Source of the DNA: Frankia sp. RB7
GTDB taxonomy: Bacteria; Pseudomonadota; Alphaproteobacteria; Rhizobiales; Xanthobacteraceae
DNA length: 64,000 bases
NCBI GenBank assembly: GCA_030403585.1
Contig: JAUEPE010000006.1
Location: forward strand, 1-64,000
Direction: 5' to 3'
Shown here in pieces: positions 8,434-16,367 of the stretch. The stretch's first letter is position 1; the number at the start of each line of letters is the position of its first letter. The notes under the pieces were generated by a model. The model did no database searches and was not told the DNA's origin. It saw only the letters and a program-made list of their open reading frames with translations. Both the position numbers and the translations under genes were made by a program.

Positions 8434-9228
8434 ATGCCTGCTCCCGTTTCCCAACCCGATGATCCCGCGCTGCTGCGGATCGACGGCCCGATCGCCACGA
8501 TCACGCTCAACCGCCCCACAGCGTTCAATTCAATCAACCTCGCGATCGCGCAGAAGCTCGAGACGCTCGCGGCCTACATCGAGGGCGATGACGCCATTAA
8601 GGTCGTGGTGATCGAGGGCGAAGGCCGCGCCTTCTCCGCCGGCGGCGATTTGCAGACGATTGGCGCTGCCGCCGAAGCCAACACCGTGACGCCGGTGGTC
8701 GGCGAGTTGCTGAAGCACTACCATGCCTTCATCGAGATCATCCGGCGCATGCCAAAGATCTCGCTGTCGAGCGTGCACGGCTCGGCCGCCGGCGCCGGCA
8801 TGGGGCTGGCCTTCGTCACCGATCTCTGCATCGCCGCGGAGGATGCCAAGTTCACGCCGGCCTATGCCAAGATCGGCGTGTCGCCGGATGGCGGCTCGAC
8901 GGTCGGGATCGTCGGCACGGTCGGCTCGCGCCGCGCGCTGCAGATCTTTCTGGCCGAAGACAATTTTACGGCGCAGCAAGCCTACGAATGGGGCCTCGTC
9001 GCCAAGACCGTTCCCGCGACCGAGCTGAAAGCCGCGACGCGGCAGCTTGCCGAGCGGCTGGCGCAGAACCCGCCTGCGGCCATCGCCGGCACCAAATCGC
9101 TGGTCTATGCGGCCGCCACCACGCCCGTCAAACAGCAGCTCGATGCCGAGGAGCACAAGATCATCATGGCGATGAATACGGAAGATTTTCGTGTTGCCGT
9201 GAAGAAGTTCACGAGCAAGAGCAAGTGA
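8434..9228 (+). CDS. Enoyl-CoA hydratase/isomerase family protein
   Basis: Crotonase-fold protein of 264 aa acting on acyl-CoA thioesters. The oxyanion-hole segments are visible as GRAFSAGGDLQT and VHGSAAGAGMGLAFVTDL. The active-site region KIGVSPDGGSTVG has Asp rather than the Glu used by classical hydratases, so an isomerase or another crotonase chemistry is possible. It ends in the GTGA overlap with the histidine phosphatase gene, an unusual partner, which implies translational coupling. Confidence 0.85.
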   Translation: MPAPVSQPDDPALLRIDGPIATITLNRPTAFNSINLAIAQKLETLAAYIEGDDAIKVVVIEGEGRAFSAGGDLQTIGAAAEANTVTPVVGELLKHYHAFIEIIRRMPKISLSSVHGSAAGAGMGLAFVTDLCIAAEDAKFTPAYAKIGVSPDGGSTVGIVGTVGSRRALQIFLAEDNFTAQQAYEWGLVAKTVPATELKAATRQLAERLAQNPPAAIAGTKSLVYAAATTPVKQQLDAEEHKIIMAMNTEDFRVAVKKFTSKSK

Positions 9229-9806
9229 GCGCGCCCACGCCATCGCGCTCGTTCTGCGGCCTGCGCCACGGCGCGACCGACTGGAACCGGCAGGGACTTT
9301 TCCAGGGCCGGACCGACAATCCGCTGAACGAGGATGGTCTGCGGCAAGCGCACGAGGCCGCGGACATGTTGCGCGGCCTCGGCATCAGCCGCATCGTCGC
9401 GAGCCCGCTGGTGCGCGCGGCCCGAACGGCCGAGATCATTGCGGAGGCGATCTCGGCGCCGCTCACGATCGACGCAGGCATCATCGAGTTCGATTTCGGC
9501 AGCTTTGAGGGCCTTCCCGTCCGCGACCTCATGATCAAGCACGGCGTCAACTCGGCAACAGGCCTCGTCTCGATCCTGCCCGCCGACGGCGAGAACTGGG
9601 ACGCCATGGCTGAACGCGCACTGCGCTGCGTCTCCGCATGGCTCGACAATTATCCCGGCGAACATCTGCTGTTCGTTTGCCATGACGCGGTGATGCAAGG
9701 CATGGCCAACTCACTTTCCGGCAGCTACTTCAAGAACAGCCACGGCACGCCGTTTCGCTACGCCCGCGACGGAGCCGACTGGCGCATCGAGCAGGTCGTC
9801 ATTTAG
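9225..9806 (+). CDS. Histidine phosphatase family protein (phosphoglycerate mutase-like)
   Basis: A 193-residue branch-1 histidine phosphatase. The catalytic RHG motif is in LRHGATDWNRQGLFQGRTD, the second Arg/Glu region is RAARTAEIIAE with EFDFGSFEG, and the late His is in LLFVCHDAVMQG. The start is GTG at 9225, inside the stop of the hydratase gene (GTGA). A longer frame open upstream only reads through the hydratase gene and has no family match there. The substrate could be a phosphosugar, a cobalamin intermediate or another phosphoester. Its 3' end overlaps the convergent TRAP gene by eight bases. Confidence 0.85.
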   Translation: MSAPTPSRSFCGLRHGATDWNRQGLFQGRTDNPLNEDGLRQAHEAADMLRGLGISRIVASPLVRAARTAEIIAEAISAPLTIDAGIIEFDFGSFEGLPVRDLMIKHGVNSATGLVSILPADGENWDAMAERALRCVSAWLDNYPGEHLLFVCHDAVMQGMANSLSGSYFKNSHGTPFRYARDGADWRIEQVVI

Positions 9807-11139
9807 GACAGATATAGCCCGTCCCCGCCGGCGACTTGAAGCAGCCGACTGATTCCGGCAGCATGTGCTGCGGCAGCCACAGCACCACGCTCGGGAAGTA
9901 GATCGTGAACGCGATGGTGGCGAAAAACACTACATAGATCGGCAGCGCCGCGCGTAACGCTTTGGCAAAACTGACGCCGACGAATTTCGAGGCCATCAGC
10001 AGTACCAGACCATAAGGCGGCGTGATCAGGCCGAAGGCGAGCGTCGCGATCAGCACCACGCCCATGTGGACGCCGTTGATGTCGCCGGCCTCCGTCAGTG
10101 TATTGACCAGCGGCATGAAGATGATGATGGTCGGCACCGGCTCGATGAAATCGCCGACCACGGTGAACAGCAGCACCATCAGCAGCATGATCAGATGCGG
10201 GTCGTTGCCCGCGATCGAGGTGATGACGTCGGCGATGTAGCTGGCGCCGCGCAAATAGGCGAGCATCCAGCCGAATGCATTGGCGGCGCCGATCGTGATC
10301 AGCGGCAGCGAGAAGATCAGGCCGGCGAGGCAGAAATCGTATGGAATCTTCCTGATATGCCCGCGGTTGAGCGCGGGGATCACGACCAGGACGATCCAGA
10401 CCACGGCGACGACGCCCGCCTCCGTCGGCGTGAACCAGCCGGTCAGGATGCCGCCGAGCAGGATCACCGGGATCATCAGCGGCAGCGCCGCATCGCCAGC
10501 CGCGAACACAATCTGCCGCAGCGGCGCGCGCGGCTTGCTGAGGCCGGACGGGCCGAAGAAATAACAATAGATCATCAGCCCGAAGCCGATCATCAGACCC
10601 GGAACCACGCCCGCCATGAACAGGCCGGCGATCGAGACGTTGCCGACCGCGCCATAGACCACGGCGGTGATGCTCGGCGGCACCAAGGCCGCGATGGTCG
10701 AGGCGGACGCGATGATCGCGGCGATGAAGGCGGGTTCGTAGCCTTCGCGCTTCATCGGACCACCAAGCGCGCGGCTCATCACGGCGACATCGGCCGTCGT
10801 CGAGCCCGACATCTCCGAGAAGAACATGCTGAAGACGACCACGACCTGCGACAGCCCGCCCCTGATGTGCCCGACCAGCGACACCGAGAGATTTGCTATT
10901 CGCACCACCACATTGGCCGAGCTCATGAGCTCGCCGACCAACAGGAAGAACGGGATCGCCAGCAGCGCCTCGGAATCGACGCCGTCAAATATTTTCTGGA
11001 TGATCGCGGCGAGCGAGACGTCGGACAGGATCGCGCCGATGAATACGCCGGCCATCAGCGAGAACGGCACGGGCACGCCGAGATAGCCGAACGACAGGAA
11101 GCAGATCGACATCAGGGCCAGGACAATGGGCGCGCTCAC
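9799..11139 (-). CDS. TRAP transporter large permease (DctM type)
   Basis: Multi-spanning inner-membrane subunit of 446 aa that moves the substrate using a sodium gradient. The 12 or so hydrophobic segments and the motifs GELMSSANVVVRIANLS, FFSEMSGSTTADVAVM and GLITPPYGLVLL are characteristic. The start is GTG at 11139, overlapping the DctQ stop as GTGA. It is the last gene of a set reading dehydratase, DctP, DctQ, DctM. That context predicts a sugar acid substrate such as an aldonate or uronate. Confidence 0.92.
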   Translation of the reverse strand: MSAPIVLALMSICFLSFGYLGVPVPFSLMAGVFIGAILSDVSLAAIIQKIFDGVDSEALLAIPFFLLVGELMSSANVVVRIANLSVSLVGHIRGGLSQVVVVFSMFFSEMSGSTTADVAVMSRALGGPMKREGYEPAFIAAIIASASTIAALVPPSITAVVYGAVGNVSIAGLFMAGVVPGLMIGFGLMIYCYFFGPSGLSKPRAPLRQIVFAAGDAALPLMIPVILLGGILTGWFTPTEAGVVAVVWIVLVVIPALNRGHIRKIPYDFCLAGLIFSLPLITIGAANAFGWMLAYLRGASYIADVITSIAGNDPHLIMLLMVLLFTVVGDFIEPVPTIIIFMPLVNTLTEAGDINGVHMGVVLIATLAFGLITPPYGLVLLMASKFVGVSFAKALRAALPIYVVFFATIAFTIYFPSVVLWLPQHMLPESVGCFKSPAGTGYICPK

Positions 11140-11714
11140 GGCTGCGCCCTCATTTGCGTTTCGGTCACGACCGGCGAAGCATCCTCATCCGGCGGCTCCG
11201 GATGGTCAAAACCGTTGCGCAGGCCGTTGACGAGTTGCTCGATGGTGAACAGGCCAACCAGGATGCCGGAGAGCGGAATGATGGCGTAGAGCGAAGCGAT
11301 CGGCGTGCCCGACGGCAGGCGAAAGCTGCCAAAGCCACGCAGATAGTTCTGGTAGCCGTACCAGATCAGGCAGAAGGCGACGCCGAGGACGACGAGGCGG
11401 ATGATGATTTCGACGATGATCCTGGGCGTGCCATGCATCGCCTCGGAGATCGCGGTGAGATAGAGGTGATCGTTGCGGCGGGTCGCGACCGCCGTTCCAA
11501 TGAAGATCGCATAGATGAAGAACGTCGAGGTCACCTCCTGAAGCCACAGCCAGGGATGGCCGATGGTGCGGGTCACGATGTCGGCCGTGACCGACAGCGA
11601 GAAGCCGAGGCACAGCACGCCGCAGAGAAGCATGAGCGCGAGCTCGAGCCAGTCGAGCCAGCGCCATTTCAGGTGGCGCTGGCGTTGCAATACGAGCTTG
11701 TCGGCAATGGCCAT
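11136..11714 (-). CDS. TRAP transporter small permease (DctQ type)
   Basis: Four-helix membrane partner of DctM, 192 aa. The hydrophobic segments and the EVTSTFFIYAIFIGTAVATRRNDHL region between helices 2 and 3 are typical of DctQ. It overlaps dctM by four bases. It is separated from the binding-protein gene upstream by 210 bp that hold a family B repeat, which may lower downstream expression relative to the abundant binding protein. Confidence 0.9.
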   Translation of the reverse strand: MAIADKLVLQRQRHLKWRWLDWLELALMLLCGVLCLGFSLSVTADIVTRTIGHPWLWLQEVTSTFFIYAIFIGTAVATRRNDHLYLTAISEAMHGTPRIIVEIIIRLVVLGVAFCLIWYGYQNYLRGFGSFRLPSGTPIASLYAIIPLSGILVGLFTIEQLVNGLRNGFDHPEPPDEDASPVVTETQMRAQP

Positions 11715-11740
11715 TGTTGCTCCCGGCTGCGGGTTTGCTG

Positions 11741-11900
11741 AACCTCTCCCGCTTGCGGGAGAGGCATAGGCCGCTTTCGGCGGCCGTGGCCCTAAGACAC
11801 GCCGAGGCGAAGCCTCGGCTATGGCGGAGCGCCGGGTGAGGGCTCTCTCCTCATTGGGAGTCTCTCCGCGTAGGCACCCTCTCCCGCAAGCGGGAGAGGG
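11741..11900. repeat. Family B inverted-repeat element, copy 2
   Basis: The outer arms CCTCTCCCGCTTGCGGGAG and CTCCCGCAAGCGGGAGAGG are each palindromic and also pair with one another. The centre contains GCCGAGGCGAAGCCTCGGC. The element lies inside the TRAP operon between dctP and dctQ. Confidence 0.8.
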
Positions 11901-11924
11901 AGCACACCGTCTTCCGGCATCACG

Positions 11925-12920
11925 TTAATTGATCGACCGGATCAGATCCTTGATCTTCTCGGCATGCGGGCCGAGCTCCTTGGCGAGCTTGTCGAGATAG
12001 GGGTCGGCGATCGCCGCGAAGCTTTTTTTGTCGACGTTGTCGACGACCTTGACGCCCAGCTTCTTCAGCTTCTCGGCCGCGGCCCGCTCGAGGTCGAACG
12101 CCTTCGCCGGCTCCTTCGTGCTGACCTCGTTGGCTGCGGTCTGCACCCAACCCTTTTGTTCGGCCGAGAGGCTCTGCCAGAGCTTGTCGGAGATGAACAC
12201 CAGCGCGTTGTTGGCCTCGTGCTCGGTGATGTTCAACACCGGCGCCACCTCGTAGTGCTTGTTGACGAGGTAGACGTTGATGCTGTTCTCGGCGACGTCG
12301 ACCACGCCGGTCTGCAAGCTCGTGTAGACGCTGCCGAACGGCATGTGCACGGTCTGGGCGCCGTAGGCCGGGAACATGGTGTCCTCGGTCGCGGTCGCCT
12401 GCACGCGGATTTTCAGACCCTTGATGTCGCCGACATTGTGGATCTCCTTCTTGGAGTACATGTGGCGCACACCCTGCGAGCCCGTGCCGATGAGATGCAG
12501 GCCCTGCGTGGTCTCTTCGATCATGGCCTTGAGGGCCTCGAACACCTTCGGATCCGCAAGGCCTTTGATCACATGCTGTTCGTCGCGGAACAGATAGTGC
12601 AGCGACATCACGCCGGCCTGCGGCGAGATCGTCGCGGTGTTGGCCGAGGAGACGATGGAGAATTCGACGTCGCCGGCCTTTACGAGCTGGAGCACTTGCG
12701 GCTCCTGCCCGAGCTGCGCGCCGGGATACTGGTCGATGATCATGGTGCCTTTGCTCAATTCCTTGAGCTTGTCGGCAAAGAGGTCGCCGGCGATGGAGTA
12801 GCCGGTGTTGCGGGGCTGATCATAGGCGAAGCGATAATGCTTCACCTCCTGCGCCCCGGCGCCCGTGACGAACAGCATGGCGGCCGCGGCCACCAACCTA
12901 CACATGGATCGTGCAATCAT
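11925..12920 (-). CDS. TRAP transporter solute-binding protein (DctP type)
   Basis: Periplasmic binding protein of 331 aa with a signal peptide ending near GAGAQ at about residue 24. Family landmarks are FADKLKELSKGTMIIDQYPGAQLG and the central LKIRVQATATEDTMFPAYGAQTVHMPFGSVYTSLQTGVVDVAENS. The conserved Arg in KIRV contacts the substrate carboxylate, so an organic or sugar acid ligand is expected. The gene lies 62 bp downstream of the IlvD/Edd dehydratase on the same strand. Confidence 0.92.
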   Translation of the reverse strand: MIARSMCRLVAAAAMLFVTGAGAQEVKHYRFAYDQPRNTGYSIAGDLFADKLKELSKGTMIIDQYPGAQLGQEPQVLQLVKAGDVEFSIVSSANTATISPQAGVMSLHYLFRDEQHVIKGLADPKVFEALKAMIEETTQGLHLIGTGSQGVRHMYSKKEIHNVGDIKGLKIRVQATATEDTMFPAYGAQTVHMPFGSVYTSLQTGVVDVAENSINVYLVNKHYEVAPVLNITEHEANNALVFISDKLWQSLSAEQKGWVQTAANEVSTKEPAKAFDLERAAAEKLKKLGVKVVDNVDKKSFAAIADPYLDKLAKELGPHAEKIKDLIRSIN

Positions 12921-12968
12921 CGTCTCCCCCTGTTTTTATGGCCCGCCGCTTTTAGCGGTCTGGGCGCT

Positions 12969-12984
12969 CGTACAAGTAGTTGTC
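12969..12984. promoter_or_regulatory. ACAA-N4-TTGT dyad upstream of dctP
   Basis: CGTACAAGTAGTTGTC holds a small dyad and shares CGTACAA with the TTGTCGTACAA element before the dehydratase gene. It may be a second site for the GntR regulator of this cluster; this is inference from shared words only. Confidence 0.3.
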
Positions 12985-14704
12985 AGCCCTTTTCAGTCTT
13001 TGGTCCAGTCCTCTGCATAAAGTCGAAGTCGCAGCCCTCGTCGGCCTGCAAGATGGTCTTGTCGAATAGCCAGGCGTAGCCACGCTTGACTTCGTCCGGC
13101 GCGGTGGCCGGCTTAAGGGCGGCGCGCCGGCGCTCCAGCTCGGCGGCATCGACCAGCAGCTCGATGCTGCGCTTGGCCACATCGAGCTGAATTTTGTCGC
13201 CGTTCTTCACCAGTGCCAGCGGTCCGCCGACGGCGGATTCCGGCGTGATGTGCAGCACGATGGTACCGAACGCCGTGCCGCTCATGCGCGCGTCCGAAAT
13301 GCGCACCATATCCTTGGTGCCGCCGCGCGCGAGCTTCTTCGGGATTGGCAGATAGCCCGCCTCGGGCATGCCGGGCGCCCCCTTGGGGCCGGCATTGCGC
13401 AACACCAGCACGTCATCGGCGGTAACGTCGAGATCGGGATCGTCGACCCGCAAGGTCATGTCCTCGACGGATTCGAACACCACCGCGCGCCCGGTGTGCT
13501 GCAACAGCTTTGGGCTCGCGGCCGACTGCTTGATGACCGCACCGCGCGGCGCGAGATTGCCGTGCAGGACGGCGAGGCCGCCTTCCTTCTTGATCGGATT
13601 GTCTCGCGAGCGGATCGCGTCCTGGCCGGGCACGTCCTCGGCATTGGCGACGACGTCACGTAGCGTCTGGCCCGAGATCGTCTTCGCGTCGAGATCGAGG
13701 AGATCGCCGAGCTGCGCCAGCAATTTCGGCACGCCGCCGGCGTGATGGAAATGCTCCATATAGTGCTCGCCGGACGGCTTGAGATCGACCAGCACCGGCA
13801 CCTCGCGGCCGATCTGGTCGAACGCTTCGAGATCGAGCCGATACGGCGAGCGGTGCGCCATCGCGGTCAAATGGATCAGGCCGTTGGTGGAGCCGCCGAT
13901 CGCCTGCAACACGACCTGCGCGTTCTTGAAGGAGGCCAGCGTCAGGAACTCGCTCGGCTTCGGGCCCTTGGTCTTGGCCATTTCGGCCGCGACGCGACCG
14001 CTCGCTTCCGCAAGACGGAAACGCTCCGCATGCGGCGCCGGAATTGTCGCGCTCATCGGCAGCGACAGGCCCATCGCTTCAATCATACAAGCCATGGTCG
14101 AGGCCGTGCCCATCACCATGCAGGTGCCGACCGAGGGTGCGAGGCGACCGTTAACCGCTTCGATCTCGACGTCGTCGATCTCGCCGGCGCGATACTTGCC
14201 CCACAGACGGCGGCAGTCAGTGCAGGCGCCCAGCACCTCACCCTTGTGATGGCCGACGACCATCGGCCCCACGGGAATGACGACGGTCGGCAGGTCGGCG
14301 CTGATTGCGGCCATCACCTGCGCCGGAAGCGTCTTGTCGCAACCGCCGATCACGATCACCGAATCCATCGGCTGGGCCCGGATCATCTCCTCGGTGTCCA
14401 TCGCCATCAGATTGCGCAGATACATCGAGGTCGGATGCGCAAAGCTTTCGGCGATCGAGATAGTCGGGAATACGAACGGCATCGCGCCCGACAGCATCAC
14501 GCCGCGCTTGGCGGCCTCGATGATCTGCGGGACGTTGCCGTGGCAGGGATTGTAATCGCTATAGGTGTTGGTGATGCCGACGATCGGCCGTTCCAGCGCG
14601 TCGTCAGAATAGCCCATGGCCTTGATGAACGCCTTGCGCAGGAACAGCGAGAAGCCGGCATCGCCATAGCTCGTCAGACCCTTGCGCAAACCACTCGTCA
14701 TCAT
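12983..14704 (-). CDS. IlvD/Edd family dehydratase, probable sugar-acid (aldonate) dehydratase
   Basis: Iron-sulfur dehydratase of 573 aa that would convert an aldonate to the 2-keto-3-deoxy acid. Cluster-ligand cysteines are visible in GGCDKTLPAQV, GACTDCRRLWGKYR and GTCMVMGTASTMACM, the three-cysteine pattern of the [2Fe-2S] arabinonate/xylonate subgroup. The start is ATG at 14704, one codon ahead of a second ATG, with GGAG upstream; a longer frame to 14752 would run across a putative operator. It precedes the TRAP genes on the same strand and is divergent from a GntR regulator, which together suggest a substrate-inducible sugar-acid operon. Branched-chain dihydroxy-acid dehydratase is a less likely reading. 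Confidence 0.85.
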   Translation of the reverse strand: MMTSGLRKGLTSYGDAGFSLFLRKAFIKAMGYSDDALERPIVGITNTYSDYNPCHGNVPQIIEAAKRGVMLSGAMPFVFPTISIAESFAHPTSMYLRNLMAMDTEEMIRAQPMDSVIVIGGCDKTLPAQVMAAISADLPTVVIPVGPMVVGHHKGEVLGACTDCRRLWGKYRAGEIDDVEIEAVNGRLAPSVGTCMVMGTASTMACMIEAMGLSLPMSATIPAPHAERFRLAEASGRVAAEMAKTKGPKPSEFLTLASFKNAQVVLQAIGGSTNGLIHLTAMAHRSPYRLDLEAFDQIGREVPVLVDLKPSGEHYMEHFHHAGGVPKLLAQLGDLLDLDAKTISGQTLRDVVANAEDVPGQDAIRSRDNPIKKEGGLAVLHGNLAPRGAVIKQSAASPKLLQHTGRAVVFESVEDMTLRVDDPDLDVTADDVLVLRNAGPKGAPGMPEAGYLPIPKKLARGGTKDMVRISDARMSGTAFGTIVLHITPESAVGGPLALVKNGDKIQLDVAKRSIELLVDAAELERRRAALKPATAPDEVKRGYAWLFDKTILQADEGCDFDFMQRTGPKTEKG

Positions 14705-14722
14705 GCCACTCCTTGCTTCCCA

Positions 14723-14733
14723 TTGTCGTACAA
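14723..14733. promoter_or_regulatory. TTGTCGTACAA dyad upstream of the dehydratase
   Basis: TTGT-N3-ACAA palindrome 19 bases upstream of the dehydratase ATG. It lies in the divergent control region with the larger inverted repeat at 14745-14819 and shares ATTGTC with it. Confidence 0.35.
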
Positions 14734-14744
14734 CCTGCCCCCTG

Positions 14745-14819
14745 ATTGTCAATAACGCAGGTGTCTAAGGCGGTCGTTTCTGGCTTATGGCACCGCAGCA
14801 GACGCAAATTATTGACAAT
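14745..14819. promoter_or_regulatory. Divergent control region with a perfect 11-bp inverted repeat
   Basis: ATTGTCAATAA (14745-14755) and TTATTGACAAT (14809-14819) are exact reverse complements separated by 53 bp. They flank the probable promoters of the dehydratase operon and the gntR gene. This spacing suits two regulator dimers, or looping. The GntR-family product next door is the natural candidate ligand. Confidence 0.5.
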
Positions 14820-14873
14820 CCGGCTTCTCCCTGCTCCACAAGGCGGACCGGCGAGACGCCGGAGGCTGAGGAC

Positions 14874-15560
14874 ATGTCCGACATTCGCACCGCAGATGCC
14901 ATCACGATCCAGCGCGACGATCCGGATGACGTCGTCGCGCGGCTGGAGGAGGACATCATCTTCGGCCGCCTGCCGCCGGGTGCGCGCCTGACCGAAGACG
15001 CGCTGATGTCGCGCTACGGCACCTCCAGACACTTCGTGCGCCAGGCACTGGTGGATGCCGAGCGCCGCGGCATCGTCCGCCGTGAGAAGAATGTCGGCGC
15101 CACCGTGCGCTTCTATTCCGCCGAGGAAGTCCGGCAGATCTACGAAGTCAGAGAGATGCTGACGCGGCAGGCCGCACTGATGATCGCCCTGCCCGCGCCA
15201 CAAGACCTGATCGACGAATTGACCGCCCTGCAACGCGACTATTGCGCGAAGGCCGATATCCGCGACTTGCGCGGCATTCACGAGGCCAACGATGCCTTCC
15301 ACGTCGCGCTGTTCGCGGCCTGCGGCAATCCCTATCTGGTGCGCTCGCTCCAGGACTATATGGGCCTGACGCTGCCGATGCGCGCCAAGAACCTCGCCGA
15401 CCGCGACGGGCTCGCCCAGTCGCGGCGCCAGCACGAGCTGATGATCGAGCTGCTCAAGGGCCGCGACAGCTGGGCGCTGGCGCAGCTGTGCGTCGATCAT
15501 ATGCAGTTCAGCAAAGCGGATTATCTGGCAAGGATCGCGGGGGAAGAGACTGAACGCTAG
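14874..15560 (+). CDS. GntR family transcriptional regulator (FadR/FCD subgroup)
   Basis: A 228-residue regulator. The winged helix runs through VVARLEEDIIFGRLPPGARLTEDALMSRYGTSRHFVRQALVDAERRGIV, and the all-helical FCD effector domain follows, with metal- and ligand-site residues in EANDAFHVALFAACGN and a late His in QHELMIELL. The chosen ATG at 14874 has GGAGG nine bases upstream. An in-frame ATG at 14787 would put the operator arm 14809-14819 inside the coding sequence and adds residues unlike the family. It is divergent from the dehydratase/TRAP operon and probably represses it until a sugar acid binds. Confidence 0.88.
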   Translation: MSDIRTADAITIQRDDPDDVVARLEEDIIFGRLPPGARLTEDALMSRYGTSRHFVRQALVDAERRGIVRREKNVGATVRFYSAEEVRQIYEVREMLTRQAALMIALPAPQDLIDELTALQRDYCAKADIRDLRGIHEANDAFHVALFAACGNPYLVRSLQDYMGLTLPMRAKNLADRDGLAQSRRQHELMIELLKGRDSWALAQLCVDHMQFSKADYLARIAGEETER

Positions 15561-15587
15561 CACGTGCGTGTCAGTCCACACGCACGT

Positions 15588-16001
15588 TCAGTATCGCCGC
15601 AGCAGGCCGCGATCCACGCTGTTATCGCCATAGTCCGCGCAGGCCGCTTTCGGGTCTCTGATCAAGTCGGCCCGCACGCGCTTGAATGTTTTGCCGGCCG
15701 CGTCGGACACCTCGGGGCGGAATTTACGGGGATCGTAGCTCTCGCCATCGCGGGCCTTGATGGCCGCCGAATAGGCGTCGATCATGGCCATCGCGGCATT
15801 AGGGCTGCCCAGAAGCCGAGCGCCGAGCTGAACGCCACCCGCGCCGTCGGCTTCGTAGCCGACACATCGCTGTTCGAGCACCGCGGATGCTGTGACGAGC
15901 TGGTCGAGAAACGTTGCTTCGGCGTCGCTGAGCGTTGCGGCTTGCAATGGTTCTGATGCGATCGTCGCGAGTATCGCGACGACTGACAATTTGATTTTCA
16001 T
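15588..16001 (-). CDS. Small exported protein of unknown function, FixK-box controlled
   Basis: A 137-residue protein with a signal peptide (MKIKLSVVAILATIASEPLQA, in two parts: charged MKIK, hydrophobic core, cut near LQA). The mature part of about 116 aa has only two cysteines (in EQRCVG and KAACAD), which could form a periplasmic disulfide. I do not recognise the family. The start is ATG at 16001; an upstream in-frame extension to 16085 would hide the signal peptide. A perfect FixK/FNR box is centred about 102 bases upstream of this start, with no other gene on that side in the right orientation. This predicts expression under low oxygen. Confidence 0.7.
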   Translation of the reverse strand: MKIKLSVVAILATIASEPLQAATLSDAEATFLDQLVTASAVLEQRCVGYEADGAGGVQLGARLLGSPNAAMAMIDAYSAAIKARDGESYDPRKFRPEVSDAAGKTFKRVRADLIRDPKAACADYGDNSVDRGLLRRY

Positions 16002-16096
16002 TGTCGTGGCTCTCGCCGTCGCCGTTGAGCTGTAGTCAAGGCAGCGGCCGCTGAATTGCGTTCGCGCAGATCGAGAGCCAGACAATGCCTGCGACG

Positions 16097-16110
16097 TTGA
16101 TCTAGATCAA
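16097..16110. promoter_or_regulatory. Perfect FixK/FNR box
   Basis: TTGATCTAGATCAA is a fully symmetric 14-mer matching TTGAT-N4-ATCAA. With activation centred near -41.5, transcription leftward would start near 16062, leaving a 5' leader of about 60 nt before the exported-protein gene. FixK2, partly encoded at the window end, is the expected activator. Confidence 0.75.
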
Positions 16111-16160
16111 TGGGGAGTCTCCGCGAGTCACGTGCTCGCGGCAGTCACGCTCCCTCAGCA

Positions 16161-16239
16161 CGTCATTGCGAGCGCAGCGAAGCAATCCAGTATCCCTCAG
16201 CGGAAAGACGCTGGATTGCTTCGCTGCGCTCGCAATGAC
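16161..16239. repeat. Family A interspersed palindromic repeat, copy 2
   Basis: Starts CGTCATTGCGAG and ends CTCGCAATGAC, with the GAAGCAATCCAG / CTGGATTGCTTC arms of the family; 79 bp. Confidence 0.9.
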
Positions 16240-16286
16240 AGTGGAGAATGGTTGCATATCCGACTCTCACCGCCTTTGCGGAGGCG

Positions 16287-16329
16287 CCCCCTCACCCCAG
16301 CCCTCTCTCCGTAAGAACGGGGCGAGGGA
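16287..16329. repeat. Family B inverted-repeat element, copy 3 (short)
   Basis: Contains CCCCCTCACCCCAGCCCTCT and CTCCGTAAGAACGGGGCGAG, resembling the right half of the copy at 6843-6974. Confidence 0.6.
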
Positions 16330-16367
16330 GTGCACCTACGTTGCGGCGGCAACCGACTCCTAAAACG

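Larger units (their letters stand above)
16002..16367. other. 366-bp gene-free region holding a FixK box and two repeats
   Basis: Between the small exported protein and the uronate-dehydrogenase-like gene. It holds the FixK box (16097-16110), family A repeat copy 2 (16161-16239) and a short family B element (16287-16329). No convincing coding sequence was found on either strand. Confidence 0.7.

Noticed and set aside
14787..14873. Longer N terminus for the GntR regulator
   Set aside because: It would bury one arm of the perfect inverted repeat in coding sequence, and the ATG at 14874 has a strong ribosome site.
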